The notes under the pieces were generated by a model that saw only the letters and a program-made list of their open reading frames with translations, did no database searches and had not been told where the DNA came from. Both the position numbers and the translations under genes were made by a program. DNA of 11,736 bases, taken from positions 1 through 11,736 of the forward strand of contig CAMFZA010000038.1 in NCBI GenBank assembly GCA_946002345.1. The letters are read 5' to 3'. This document shows positions 1-6,187 of this stretch, one piece after another. Position 1 is the first letter of the stretch. Every line of letters begins with the position of its first letter. The stretch is from an uncultured Phascolarctobacterium sp. Its GTDB lineage: Bacteria; Bacillota; Negativicutes; Acidaminococcales; Acidaminococcaceae.

Positions 1-463
1 TGTCGTACTCTGACTTTACAAACTCCCTGCCATACTGCGCCGAAAGCATGCGACCGCAATAGTATAATGCTCTTTTTGTCAGTGGATACCCTGGGCTGGC
101 GTCATTTTGTGCTTCCACATTAAGAATCAGCTTAATTAAACTACCGTCTTTAGGGGCCAGTGCATAAAAGATGATGTCATAGGTTACCAAGCCCTCATTC
201 AGGCTTTTGTCCTCGTTATTCATACCGGTAATCAAATCAGCATTGCTGGTGTTAGGATGCACACCAATTTCCGCAACATGGGGCTCGCCTTCGATATATT
301 TATTGACAATATCATCAATGCTACAGTCCTTGAACTCTACCACACAGCGCTGCATGATTCTCGCCAAAAACTCTTTGTAGGCCAGCAATCTTTTGCAAAC
401 CGCATCATACTGCGCATCTTTACTGCGCTGGATATCCTGAGCCAGTGCATTTTCTTGTTCCAA
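1..463 (-). CDS. PD-(D/E)XK nuclease family transposase (Rpn-like), 3' end cut by window edge
   Basis: About 154 residues of the N-terminal part are present; the gene continues past the left edge. Seen: the frame opens with TTG at 463-461, directly after an in-frame TAA. A GAGGTGA ribosome binding site lies 7 nt upstream (471-477) and no in-frame ATG is nearby, so a TTG start is well supported. The protein begins EQENALAQDIQRSKDAQ and contains the blocks GEPHVAEIGVHP, ITGMNNEDKS, YDIIFYALAP, KLILNVEAQND, PGYPLTKRALYYCGRM and LSAQYGREF. Known: this block order is typical of the Bacillota proteins annotated as PD-(D/E)XK nuclease family transposase, related to Rpn recombination-promoting nucleases. 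The NVEAQ segment would supply the E-x-K-like part of the active site. Inference: a DNA endonuclease of mobile-element type. It has its own promoter (547-575). No terminal repeats can be judged because the 3' side is missing. Confidence 0.85.
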   Translation of the reverse strand, partial: MEQENALAQDIQRSKDAQYDAVCKRLLAYKEFLARIMQRCVVEFKDCSIDDIVNKYIEGEPHVAEIGVHPNTSNADLITGMNNEDKSLNEGLVTYDIIFYALAPKDGSLIKLILNVEAQNDASPGYPLTKRALYYCGRMLSAQYGREFVKSEYD

Positions 464-546
464 TTATTTTTCACCTCAATCTTAGCACATTTCTGCGCTT
501 TTGACTAGATTTGATGGTGTCCGCTTGCAAGTTTATCACCAGTATT

Positions 547-575
547 ATTGTAGCACTAATTTTCTGATATTTCAA
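547..575 (-). promoter_or_regulatory. Sigma-A-type promoter of the transposase-like gene
   Basis: On the minus strand TTGAAA (575-570) is followed after exactly 17 nt by TACAAT (552-547). TG precedes the -10 box by one base, giving an extended -10. Transcription would start near 540 and give a leader of about 75 nt before the TTG start at 463. Confidence 0.75.
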
Positions 576-607
576 TATAGAATTAAGATTTTTTCGATAA
601 TACACAA

Positions 608-656
608 AACGCTCTGCGTCGGCTGCAAGGTAGCTTGCACAGAGCGTTCTTTTTTT
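608..656 (+). terminator. Bulged stem-loop with U-tract (plus strand)
   Basis: A 9-bp outer stem (608-616 with 640-648) and a 6-bp inner stem (624-629 with 634-639, loop GTAG) are separated by a 7-nt one-sided bulge (617-623). A run of T ends the structure at 650-656. The T-run lies on the plus strand, yet no plus-strand gene precedes it. On the minus strand the stem is followed only by TTTGTGT, so it could at best insulate the transposase promoter weakly. It is clearly a hairpin; its terminator role is less certain. Confidence 0.55.
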
Positions 657-698
657 ACTAGTTGTGCATTCCACAGTAACAAAAGTACTGAATTTTTA

Positions 699-719
699 TG
701 AGTAACGAAACGTTACTCA
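699..719. repeat. Perfect 9-bp inverted repeat, 3-bp centre
   Basis: TGAGTAACG (699-707) and CGTTACTCA (711-719) are exact reverse complements around AAA. No T-run follows on either strand, so it does not look like an intrinsic terminator. The compact dyad resembles a repressor operator. Its outer TGA on the minus strand is also the stop codon of the possible remnant at 717-872. Confidence 0.6.
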
Positions 720-872
720 AAACAAGTGTTCTGTATAAAAACGTATTGCTGTCAACAAATTTAGCAGCGCCCCAAGTGTATTATACACCGGAGCGCTGTC
801 ATCAACGTCGCCGTGCAGGCGGAATTTTGCAGTTTTATTTGTATATTGTACATTTACGAGGATTTCGTTATG
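717..872 (-). pseudogene. Possible gene remnant, 51 codons, no start codon, unrecognised
   Basis: On the minus strand a frame is open from just after a TAG (875-873) to a TGA (719-717). It contains no ATG or GTG usable near its beginning and no ribosome binding site. The C-terminal part reads like real protein: VDDSAPVYNTLGALLNLL followed by TAIRFYTEHLF. Codon use resembles coding DNA more than the AT-rich flanks do. The frame opens exactly where the U-tract of the tRNA-Pro terminator ends, so the 5' part would be missing. I do not recognise the family. It may be a decayed 3' end left by an insertion or deletion next to the tRNA gene, or a chance open frame. Confidence 0.3.
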
Positions 873-874
873 CT

Positions 875-907
875 AAAAAACAAAAAACCTGCACCTTAGT
901 GCAGGTT
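875..907 (-). terminator. Intrinsic terminator of tRNA-Pro
   Basis: A 9-bp perfect stem (899-907 with 886-894) with a 4-nt loop is followed on the minus strand by a U-rich tail (887-882 and 880-875, interrupted by one G). It begins 12 nt after the tRNA 3' CCA end. Confidence 0.85.
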
Positions 908-918
908 AAAGTTCAATT

Positions 919-995
919 TGGTCGGGGCGGCGAGATTCGAACTCACGGCCTCTTGTACCCGAAACAAGCGCGCTACCAAGCTGCGCCACGCCCCG
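919..995 (-). tRNA. tRNA-Pro (anticodon CGG)
   Basis: A complete 77-nt cloverleaf reads on the minus strand. The acceptor stem CGGGGCG pairs with CGCCCCG. The anticodon stem CTTGT/ACAAG encloses the loop TTCGGGT, giving anticodon CGG followed by G37, as usual for proline tRNAs. The T arm has the TTCGAAT loop and a GTGAG/CTCGC stem with one G-T pair. The D arm contains AGCTTGGTA. Discriminator A and the 3' CCA are encoded (922-919). It decodes CCG proline codons. It has its own promoter and terminator, so it is a single-gene transcription unit. Confidence 0.95.
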
Positions 996-1033
996 ACATT
1001 TTCACCGATATTTACACATCAGCAACGAGTAAT

Positions 1034-1062
1034 ATTATAAAGCAAAAAAAGAACTTTGTCAA
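1034..1062 (-). promoter_or_regulatory. Consensus promoter of tRNA-Pro
   Basis: On the minus strand TTGACA (1062-1057), a 17-nt spacer and TATAAT (1039-1034) match the sigma-A/sigma-70 consensus at every position. Transcription would start near 1027, about 32 nt before the mature tRNA 5' end. Such strength fits a stable-RNA gene. Confidence 0.9.
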
Positions 1063-1150
1063 TACATTTTTACTGTATTTAGTGCAAAACCTCTGTAGGC
1101 TACGTCCCTCTTAGGGAGACTCACCCCAAAGCTAGCACAGGTCCAGTCTC

Positions 1151-1486
1151 TTAGCCCTGGGTCACCACGCGAATACTAGTAACCTCAAAGGCTTGAGCAA
1201 TGGCAGGCAAAATCTCTCTTTCAATATTGGTGCGATGCAGCTCGCTTTCAGCCACCAGCATAATGCGAGTATCAGCATAGTTGATATTGTGCACACGGCT
1301 CACTAAACGCTTGAAGGTATCCTCACCAATGATTTCCTTCAGCTTTTGCAAACGAGCAAAAACCTCGGTTTTTTCCTTTTGCATTCTAACCTCCAAGTGA
1401 GTATAGGGAAAAGTTACAACACTAGAATCACGAGCCAGGACAAAATTTTCCTCGCCCTCGCCAGGTACTACTAAATCTTCACGCAT
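1151..1486 (-). CDS. Small protein resembling DnaA N-terminal domain (domain I)
   Basis: The chosen start gives 111 residues. An ATG five codons upstream overlaps the GGAGG sequence, whereas the ATG at 1486-1484 has GGAGG 8 nt before it, so the downstream start is preferred. Residues about 1-35 are acidic and variable. From about residue 40 the protein reads as a compact alpha/beta unit: a helix (EVFARLQKLKEIIGEDTFKR), a strand pair (NINYADTRIMLVAES) and a final helix (IEREILPAIAQAFEV). Known: this order resembles the DnaA N-terminal domain, which mediates self-association and helicase or regulator contacts. There is no ATPase or DNA-binding domain. Inference: a stand-alone domain-I-like protein; partner and function are unknown. 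A strong promoter lies upstream. The downstream side has only a weak hairpin without a U-tract. The gene looks real; the family call is from pattern only. Confidence 0.7.
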   Translation of the reverse strand: MREDLVVPGEGEENFVLARDSSVVTFPYTHLEVRMQKEKTEVFARLQKLKEIIGEDTFKRLVSRVHNINYADTRIMLVAESELHRTNIEREILPAIAQAFEVTSIRVVTQG

Positions 1487-1549
1487 TTTATATTCCTCCA
1501 TCTTCTATAATATCCATAAACCTGCTGACAGCAAGATTTGTTCTCTAAT

Positions 1550-1578
1550 ATTATAAGGCACAAATACTTTTCAGTCAA
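1550..1578 (-). promoter_or_regulatory. Promoter of the DnaA-domain-I-like gene
   Basis: On the minus strand TTGACT (1578-1573), a 17-nt spacer and TATAAT (1555-1550) form a near-consensus promoter. Transcription would start near 1543, leaving a leader of about 57 nt. The leader includes a small dyad, TGCTG-T-CAGCA. The element lies in the 155-bp divergent gap shared with mscL, for which no comparable promoter was found. Confidence 0.85.
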
Positions 1579-1641
1579 GCAGCAGGATTTTTCCCCTTCG
1601 AGTAGAATATAAAAAGAAAAGTTTTGTAAGGAGGAGTGCTT

Positions 1642-2082
1642 ATGTCTCTCAAAGAAGATTTTAAAAAGTTTGCTATGCGCGGCAATGTTATAGATATGGC
1701 CGTTGGCGTAATTATCGGCGGTGCCTTTGGCAAAATCGTCGGTTCCCTGGTTAATGACGTCATTATGCCTCCTATTGGCATGGCCATGGGTAAGATTGAT
1801 TTCAAAAACCTTTTTATCAGCCTGAACGGATAAGTATTCGCGATCTTGGAGGCAGCATAAACAGCAGGGGCTACCGTTGAGGCTTATGGGATCTTTATCA
1901 ATACTGTGATGGACTTTTTGATTTTGGCCTTCGTTATTTTTATGATGGTAAAGCAAATCAATAAGCTCACCCCACCCCCTGCTCCCAAGCCGGATCCCCG
2001 TCTGTGCCCCTATTGCAAGAAGGAAATTGCCGACGACGCCACCCGTTGCCCCCACTGCACCTCCCAGCTGGAAGGCAAATAA
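1642..2082 (+). pseudogene. mscL: Large-conductance mechanosensitive channel MscL, interrupted by two in-frame TAA codons
   Basis: AAGGAGGAG (1628-1636) sits 5 nt before ATG 1642. Read straight through, the frame gives 146 codons of recognisable MscL. The N-terminal amphipathic helix and first membrane helix ([20 protein letters not shown]) come first, then NDVIMPPIG, the periplasmic loop, and the second membrane helix ([19 protein letters not shown]). A C-terminal zinc ribbon (CPYCKKEI...CPHC) ends the protein. Known: MscL is a homopentameric pressure-relief channel, usually about 130-150 residues. Codons 64 (1831-1833) and 73 (1858-1860) are TAA, both in the periplasmic loop after LFISLNG. 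No frameshift is present. Translation would stop after 63 residues, so the second helix is lost. Everything downstream is well preserved, so the lesion looks recent, unless it is a sequencing fault or read-through occurs. A terminator follows. Confidence 0.88.
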
Positions 2083-2103
2083 CAGCCCTTACCTGCCTAA
2101 AGT

Positions 2104-2140
2104 AGCACCAGAAGCTCTGCATAGCTTCCGGTGCTTTTTT
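2104..2140 (+). terminator. Intrinsic terminator after mscL
   Basis: The stem AGCACC/GGTGCT (2104-2109 with 2130-2135) continues, after one A-C mismatch, into GAAGCT/AGCTTC (2111-2116 with 2123-2128). The loop is 6 nt and the structure ends in a run of six T. Confidence 0.9.
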
Positions 2141-2142
2141 AA

Positions 2143-2171
2143 TTGCTAAAACAGGTTTAATAAGGTATAAT
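2143..2171 (+). promoter_or_regulatory. Promoter of tyrS
   Basis: TTGCTA (2143-2148) and a perfect TATAAT (2166-2171) are separated by 17 nt. The transcript would start near 2178, leaving a leader of about 50 nt. That leader has only a 5-bp GCTTG/CAAGC hairpin and the AGGGAGGT ribosome binding site. It is too short for a T-box, the usual control of tyrosyl-tRNA synthetase genes in many Bacillota. Confidence 0.8.
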
Positions 2172-2226
2172 GATATGAGATTATTTGCTTGTTTGGCAAG
2201 CTTCAATATTTAAGGGAGGTCATTGA

Positions 2227-3447
2227 ATGTCTGTTTTAGACGTATTACAGGAACGTGGGTTTATTAAACAAATGTCCCACGAAGCCGAAATTAAGGAATT
2301 ATTAGAGAAAGAAAAAATCACTTTCTATATTGGCTTTGACCCCACTGCTGACAGCCTGCATGTGGGTCACTTTATTGCTTTGATGATGATGAGCCATATG
2401 CAAAAGGCAGGCCATCGCCCCATCGTGCTTTTGGGCGGCGGTACCGGCATGGTTGGCGACCCCAGCGGCAAGGACGAAATGCGCAAGATGCTCACTCCCG
2501 AGTTCATTGAGCACAATATTGCCTGCTTCAAAAAGCAGATGAGCCGCTTCATCGACTTTAGTGAGGGCAAGGCCATTATTGCCAACAATGCGGACTGGCT
2601 GCTGAATTTGAACTATCTTAACCTGCTGCGCGAGGGGGGCGAGCATTTTTCTGTGAACCGCAAGCTGACCGCTGAATGCTTCAAGAAGCGTTGGGAAAAG
2701 GGTCTTACCTTCTTCGAGTTCAATTACATGATTATGCAATCCTATGACTTCTGGAAGCTGCATCAGGATTATAACTGTGTTATGGAGTTGGGCGGCGACG
2801 ACCAATGGTCCAACATGCTGGGTGGCGTAGAGCTGATTCGCCGCAAGGAGCAAAAGCCTGCTTATTGCATGACCTGCAAGCTCTTGACTAACAGCGAGGG
2901 CAAGAAGATGGGCAAAACCGAAAAGGGCGCCCTGTGGCTGGACCCCGAAAAGACCTCTCCCTACGATTTTTATCAATACTGGCGTAATGTGAACGACAGT
3001 GATGTGGAAAACTGCTTGGCCCTGTTGACCTACTTGCCCATGGACGAGGTACATCGTCTGGCCAGCCTGAAGGATGCGGCCATCAATGAGGCGAAGAAAG
3101 TGCTGGCCTTTGAGGTTACCAAGCTGGTACACGGCGAGGAAGAGGCCCGCAAGGCTCAAGCTGCCACCGAGGCTCTCTTTGGGGGCGGTGCTGACTTGAG
3201 CAATGTACCCACCTTGGAAATCACGGCAGAGCAAATGAACGCCAAGGTTATTGATGTGCTCACTGCTGCCAAGGTTTTCAGCAGCAAACGCGAAGCGCGC
3301 CAAATGATTGCTCAAGGTGGCTTGACCGTGAAAGAGGAGATTTTGAAGGATCCGGAAGCATCCTTAAGCGCCGACCTGTTCGACGCAGACAAGAGTCTTT
3401 TGATTCGCAAGGGCAAAAAGAAATATTTCCGCCTGCTGGTGAAATAG
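2227..3447 (+). CDS. tyrS: Tyrosyl-tRNA synthetase
   Basis: Class I aminoacyl-tRNA synthetase, cytoplasmic, which charges tRNA-Tyr with tyrosine using ATP. The 406 residues match the usual bacterial length (about 400-430). Seen: the HIGH-type motif is HVGH (residues 45-48), within [12 protein letters not shown]. Tyrosine and tRNA pocket blocks follow, including MIMQSYDF and ELGGDDQW. The KMSKS loop reads KMGKT (227-231), a variant known in one bacterial TyrRS group. A C-terminal S4-like RNA-binding domain spans about 335-400 ([19 protein letters not shown]). AGGGAGGT lies 6 nt before ATG 2227, and the gene ends in TAG. It has its own promoter and terminator, so it appears monocistronic. Confidence 0.97.
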   Translation: MSVLDVLQERGFIKQMSHEAEIKELLEKEKITFYIGFDPTADSLHVGHFIALMMMSHMQKAGHRPIVLLGGGTGMVGDPSGKDEMRKMLTPEFIEHNIACFKKQMSRFIDFSEGKAIIANNADWLLNLNYLNLLREGGEHFSVNRKLTAECFKKRWEKGLTFFEFNYMIMQSYDFWKLHQDYNCVMELGGDDQWSNMLGGVELIRRKEQKPAYCMTCKLLTNSEGKKMGKTEKGALWLDPEKTSPYDFYQYWRNVNDSDVENCLALLTYLPMDEVHRLASLKDAAINEAKKVLAFEVTKLVHGEEEARKAQAATEALFGGGADLSNVPTLEITAEQMNAKVIDVLTAAKVFSSKREARQMIAQGGLTVKEEILKDPEASLSADLFDADKSLLIRKGKKKYFRLLVK

Positions 3448-3468
3448 TACAGATAACTTTTAATGTTG

Positions 3469-3500
3469 AGGGGCGCATCTAACTAGAGCGCCCCTTTTTT
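3469..3500 (+). terminator. Intrinsic terminator after tyrS
   Basis: The GC-rich stem AGGGGCGC/GCGCCCCT (3469-3476 with 3488-3495) is extended by TCT/AGA inside, with loop AACT. A run of six T follows (3495-3500). Confidence 0.93.
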
Positions 3501-3550
3501 AGAAGTAGTTTTGAGGGGAGCTGCTTCACTACTGGATTTGGGAGTTTGTG

Positions 3551-4873
3551 ATGAATAATAATATGAGTTTAGCAAAGGTCCTGCCCATTGGCTTAATGCT
3601 ATTTTCCTTTTTCTTTGGTGCAGGCAATTTGATTTTCCCCCCTGCTTTAGGACAATTGGCCGGTGACAATTTACCCGCTGCCATTTTTGGTTTTTGCTTT
3701 AGTGGCGTGGGCCTGCCCCTGATGGGTATTTTGGCCATGGCTATTTTAAACAGTGATGACCCCAATGAATTGGCCAGTCCCATGAGTCCTGCCTTTGGCA
3801 AGGCCATCACCATTTTGTGTGCCCTGACCATCGGCCCCTTTTTTGCCATTCCCCGTACCTGTGCTGTATCCTTTGACACGGGCATTTTGCTTTTGCTGCC
3901 CCCTGGCTACGAAACTACGGGCTTGGCGCTCTATTCCGTCTTTTTCTTTGGCTTAACCTATTTTCTTTCTGTTAATCCGTCCAAAATCGTTGATAATATC
4001 GGCAAAATCATGTCACCCCTGCTTTTGCTTTGCTTGGGCATTTTGATTACCTGCGTTATTATTGACCCCATGGGCTCCTTGCAGCCTGCCAACGGCGTGT
4101 ATAAGAATGTACCCTTCTTCAAGGGCTTTCAGGAGGGCTACAACACCATGGACCTGCTCTGTACCATGCTCTATGGTGCTGCCACCTTAAAGGCTATTCA
4201 GTCCCAGGGCATCACGGAGCAAAAACAGCTTACAAAAATGTGTATTTATGCTGGTATCATTGCCGCCATTTGCCTAGCTTTGATTTATGGCGCCTTGGCC
4301 TATGCCGGTGCCTCCAGCACTGCTGTCTTTGGCATCGTATCCAATGGGGGCCAGCTGCTGAATATGATTAGCGTGCATTATATGGGCTTCCCGGGACAGG
4401 TGGTTTTGGCTTTGATTATTTTCTTTGCCTGCATCACCACCTCCATTGGTCTGACTACCTCCATCAGCAGCTATTTCCACGAGCTCAGCGGCAAGCAGGT
4501 GCTCTACCAACGTTTTTGCCTGTATATCTGCCTGTTCAGCCTGGTGGTTGCCAATTTTGGTCTGAACAATATTATTAAATTCTCCATCCCCGTTATTTGC
4601 ATGCTTTATCCCATTGTGATTGCCATCGTGATTTTGAATGTGGGCCAAAGCATTTTCAAGCGGGATAAGGCGATTTTCCGCATCTGCCTGACCCTCACCA
4701 CCATCTTCGCTATTTTTGATGGTCTGCGGGCCGGTGGCTTTGATTTGCGGTCTCTGGACAGCTTTTTGACCCAGTACCTGCCCTTCTTTGATGTTGGCTT
4801 CGGCTGGCTGCTGCCCTGCTTTGGCGGCATTGTGTTAGGCTTTGTTTACCGCATGGTCTTCCCCAACAAATAA
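3551..4873 (+). CDS. brnQ: Branched-chain amino acid carrier, BrnQ/LIVCS family
   Basis: Integral membrane protein of 440 residues, the usual length for this family of cation-coupled leucine/isoleucine/valine carriers with about 12 membrane helices. Seen: the N-terminal signature GLMLFSFFFGAGNLIFPPAL and, after the next helix, GVGLPLMGILAMA. FAIPRTCAVSFDTG is also highly typical, and hydrophobic helices fill the whole length. ATG 3551 is chosen because GGGAG (3540-3544) lies 6 nt upstream. A GTG three bases earlier is too close, and an ATG at 3563 too far. No good promoter is visible in the 50 bases after the tyrS terminator. In that gap, 3502-3508 can pair with 3521-3527, or 3504-3509 with 3528-3533; these are mutually exclusive hairpins that could matter for control, but evidence is thin. 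Substrate range is from family knowledge. Confidence 0.95.
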   Translation: MNNNMSLAKVLPIGLMLFSFFFGAGNLIFPPALGQLAGDNLPAAIFGFCFSGVGLPLMGILAMAILNSDDPNELASPMSPAFGKAITILCALTIGPFFAIPRTCAVSFDTGILLLLPPGYETTGLALYSVFFFGLTYFLSVNPSKIVDNIGKIMSPLLLLCLGILITCVIIDPMGSLQPANGVYKNVPFFKGFQEGYNTMDLLCTMLYGAATLKAIQSQGITEQKQLTKMCIYAGIIAAICLALIYGALAYAGASSTAVFGIVSNGGQLLNMISVHYMGFPGQVVLALIIFFACITTSIGLTTSISSYFHELSGKQVLYQRFCLYICLFSLVVANFGLNNIIKFSIPVICMLYPIVIAIVILNVGQSIFKRDKAIFRICLTLTTIFAIFDGLRAGGFDLRSLDSFLTQYLPFFDVGFGWLLPCFGGIVLGFVYRMVFPNK

Positions 4874-4905
4874 GCTGCCCTGTCACACTTTTTACATAAC
4901 AGTAA

Positions 4906-4946
4906 AGCCGTTAGTTAAGCTTATCCCTTAACTAACGGCTCTTTTT
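4906..4946. terminator. Strong terminator between convergent genes
   Basis: A perfect 14-bp stem (4906-4919 with 4927-4940) with a 7-nt loop is followed by CTTTTTA on the plus strand. It serves brnQ. On the minus strand the stem is followed by TTTACTG, so it may also act for the nitroreductase operon ending at 4958. Confidence 0.92.
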
Positions 4947-4957
4947 ATGGGTGGCTC

Positions 4958-5770
4958 TTATTCTTTGAAATCCACCTTCAGATGCTGGCGCTCCGGCATC
5001 CGTTTGAATTTGTATTTAGGATAACCCACCATCAGGGTACCCACAATCTTTTGCTTGGTCGGCACGCCTACCAAATCCAGCAGGGGCTTGTAGCCGGCGA
5101 TGCCACAGCTTTGGATAAAGCCGGCAATGGTGGTGCCCAAGCCAATGGTCGGTGCGAAGAGCTCTGCATAGGCCCAGCTTTGCTCTGCATTGGAGACGCC
5201 GGTGATGTTTAAACGGCGGGCCAGAGCAAAAATCAGACAGGGTGCGTGGCGGGCAATAATGTCCTGGCCACGTTCACGGTAGGCACGGAGCACGGTCATA
5301 AAATAGCGTTTATTTTCCGTACCCGCAGCAACCTCGTCCTCCATCCAGTTGGCCACAGCATCAGCAATGGCCTTGATTTTAGCAGCATCACGAATGACAA
5401 CGTAATACATGCCCTGAGAATTGCCTGCGGTGGGAGCATAACGGGCCACATCCAGAAGACGGGTAATCTCCTCATCGGTGGGGGCTTGGGGCTTAAAGTT
5501 GCGCACGCTGCGACGCATGCGCAAAAATTCATAGGCAGTCTCCGGGTCCAGCACAGGCTTGGTTACCGGGCGTTGCTCTGCCAAGGGTGCATATTTATTA
5601 TCCAAGGCGCCTACCGGGCAAATGGCTACGCATTGGCCACAGCTCATGCAGCCCCTGTCAAAATGGCACTCGGGACCATTCTCCCCCAGTGTCAGGATGC
5701 AGGAGGGGCAGCATTCCACGCAAATACCACAGTGCAAGCATTTACTAGTATCAACAGTTAATAAATCCAT
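4958..5770 (-). CDS. Ferredoxin-nitroreductase fusion protein
   Basis: A 270-residue two-part redox protein without signal peptide, so probably cytoplasmic. Residues 1-60 carry two [4Fe-4S] motifs: CLHCGICVECCP (Cys 11, 14, 17, 21) and CMSCGQCVAICP (Cys 41, 44, 47, 51). Residues about 80-255 form a nitroreductase-fold FMN domain, with the opening signature RRSVRNFKPQAPTDEEITRLL and ARYAPTAGNSQ, and a C-terminal GTLMVGYPKYKFKR segment. Known: such fusions occur in anaerobes and are thought to pass electrons from ferredoxin-type clusters to FMN; the substrate is unknown. The ribosome binding site TGAGGT spans the stop codon of the preceding gene, 9 nt away, implying coupled translation. It is the last gene of the ylbF-murB operon. 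Confidence 0.92.
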   Translation of the reverse strand: MDLLTVDTSKCLHCGICVECCPSCILTLGENGPECHFDRGCMSCGQCVAICPVGALDNKYAPLAEQRPVTKPVLDPETAYEFLRMRRSVRNFKPQAPTDEEITRLLDVARYAPTAGNSQGMYYVVIRDAAKIKAIADAVANWMEDEVAAGTENKRYFMTVLRAYRERGQDIIARHAPCLIFALARRLNITGVSNAEQSWAYAELFAPTIGLGTTIAGFIQSCGIAGYKPLLDLVGVPTKQKIVGTLMVGYPKYKFKRMPERQHLKVDFKE

Positions 5771-5779
5771 GAGTGTACC

Positions 5780-6169
5780 TCAACCTTCAAACTGGATGTA
5801 TTCCAAACCGCTGAAATCAGCCTGGTATTGACCATTCTTCAAAGGCTTGCCCATAAGCTCCTTATCATCAGCCGCCACACCCTCCATATTGATGAGCCCT
5901 ATGGAGGCCACAGCACAGAGTCCATTAAGCTGGTTGGCTGCCTGCAGAGCGGCGGCCTTGTCGGCCTCGGTAACCTTGCCCTTGTTGGGATACATATCGG
6001 CAGCAGCAACAATGACGGTCAGCATTTCGCCGCTTAGTGCGAAGACATGGGGAACAGCGCATTTTTCCGGCTGCACATAGTCAACCACAAAGCCATGACC
6101 CTCCAACCAGGGAATCAGGGCCTGCAGGCCCAGCATATGTATTTCTTGGTCATTTAATAATTCTTCCAC
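5780..6169 (-). CDS. Conserved-looking hypothetical protein, 129 residues
   Basis: I do not recognise a family. The start is GTG (6169-6167) with AAGGAG 7 nt upstream. The protein is soluble and acidic, with no signal peptide or membrane segment. An N-terminal helix region (MLGLQALIPWLEGHGF) is followed by a strand-rich part with VPHVFALSGEMLTVIVAAADM. An Ala-rich helix comes next (TEADKAAALQAANQLNGL), and the tail is KNGQYQADFSGLEYIQFEG. It contains one Cys and no metal-binding cluster. It sits 18 nt after murB and 9 nt before the ferredoxin-nitroreductase, whose ribosome binding site overlaps its stop codon. The pairing suggests a shared function with that enzyme, but this is inference from position only. 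Confidence 0.8.
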   Translation of the reverse strand: MEELLNDQEIHMLGLQALIPWLEGHGFVVDYVQPEKCAVPHVFALSGEMLTVIVAAADMYPNKGKVTEADKAAALQAANQLNGLCAVASIGLINMEGVAADDKELMGKPLKNGQYQADFSGLEYIQFEG

Positions 6170-6187
6170 AGTTCTTCTCCTTACGCC

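Larger units (their letters stand above)
464..918. other. 455-base stretch between the transposase-like gene and tRNA-Pro
   Basis: No intact gene is supported here. From low to high coordinate it holds the 5' untranslated region and promoter of the transposase-like gene, a terminator-like hairpin (608-656), a perfect 9-bp palindrome (699-719), a start-less reading frame that looks like a gene remnant (717-872), and the tRNA terminator (875-907). A plus-strand frame crossing about 698-1114 runs antisense through the tRNA and is not believable. Confidence 0.6.

Noticed and set aside
766..797. GC-rich imperfect hairpin AGCGC...GCGCT around GTGTATTATACAC, and a TATAAT within it.
   Set aside because: It has no U-tract on either strand and no -35 box at proper spacing, and it falls inside the possible remnant frame.
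870..899. Short plus-strand leader peptide (ATG at 870, GAGGA upstream) before a hairpin.
   Set aside because: The hairpin is explained as the tRNA-Pro terminator on the other strand, and no plus-strand gene follows.
698..1114. Plus-strand open frame of 138 codons.
   Set aside because: It runs antisense through the complete tRNA-Pro gene, its terminator and its promoter, and has no ribosome binding site or recognisable protein.
1116..1150. GAGACT/AGTCTC hairpin after the DnaA-like gene as a terminator.
   Set aside because: The stem is 6 bp with a long loop and no U-tract follows on the minus strand, so it cannot be supported.
1642..2082. Recoding of TAA as a sense codon to explain the mscL stops.
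   Set aside because: TAA ends other intact genes here (brnQ, murB, the ylbF-like, nitroreductase and dipeptidase genes), so general reassignment does not fit.
2172..2226. T-box riboswitch in front of tyrS.
   Set aside because: The leader is only about 50 nt and the only terminator nearby belongs to the preceding mscL, upstream of the promoter.
2302..3315. Minus-strand open frame of 337 codons.
   Set aside because: It is the antisense shadow of tyrS, which has clear synthetase motifs, promoter and terminator on the plus strand.
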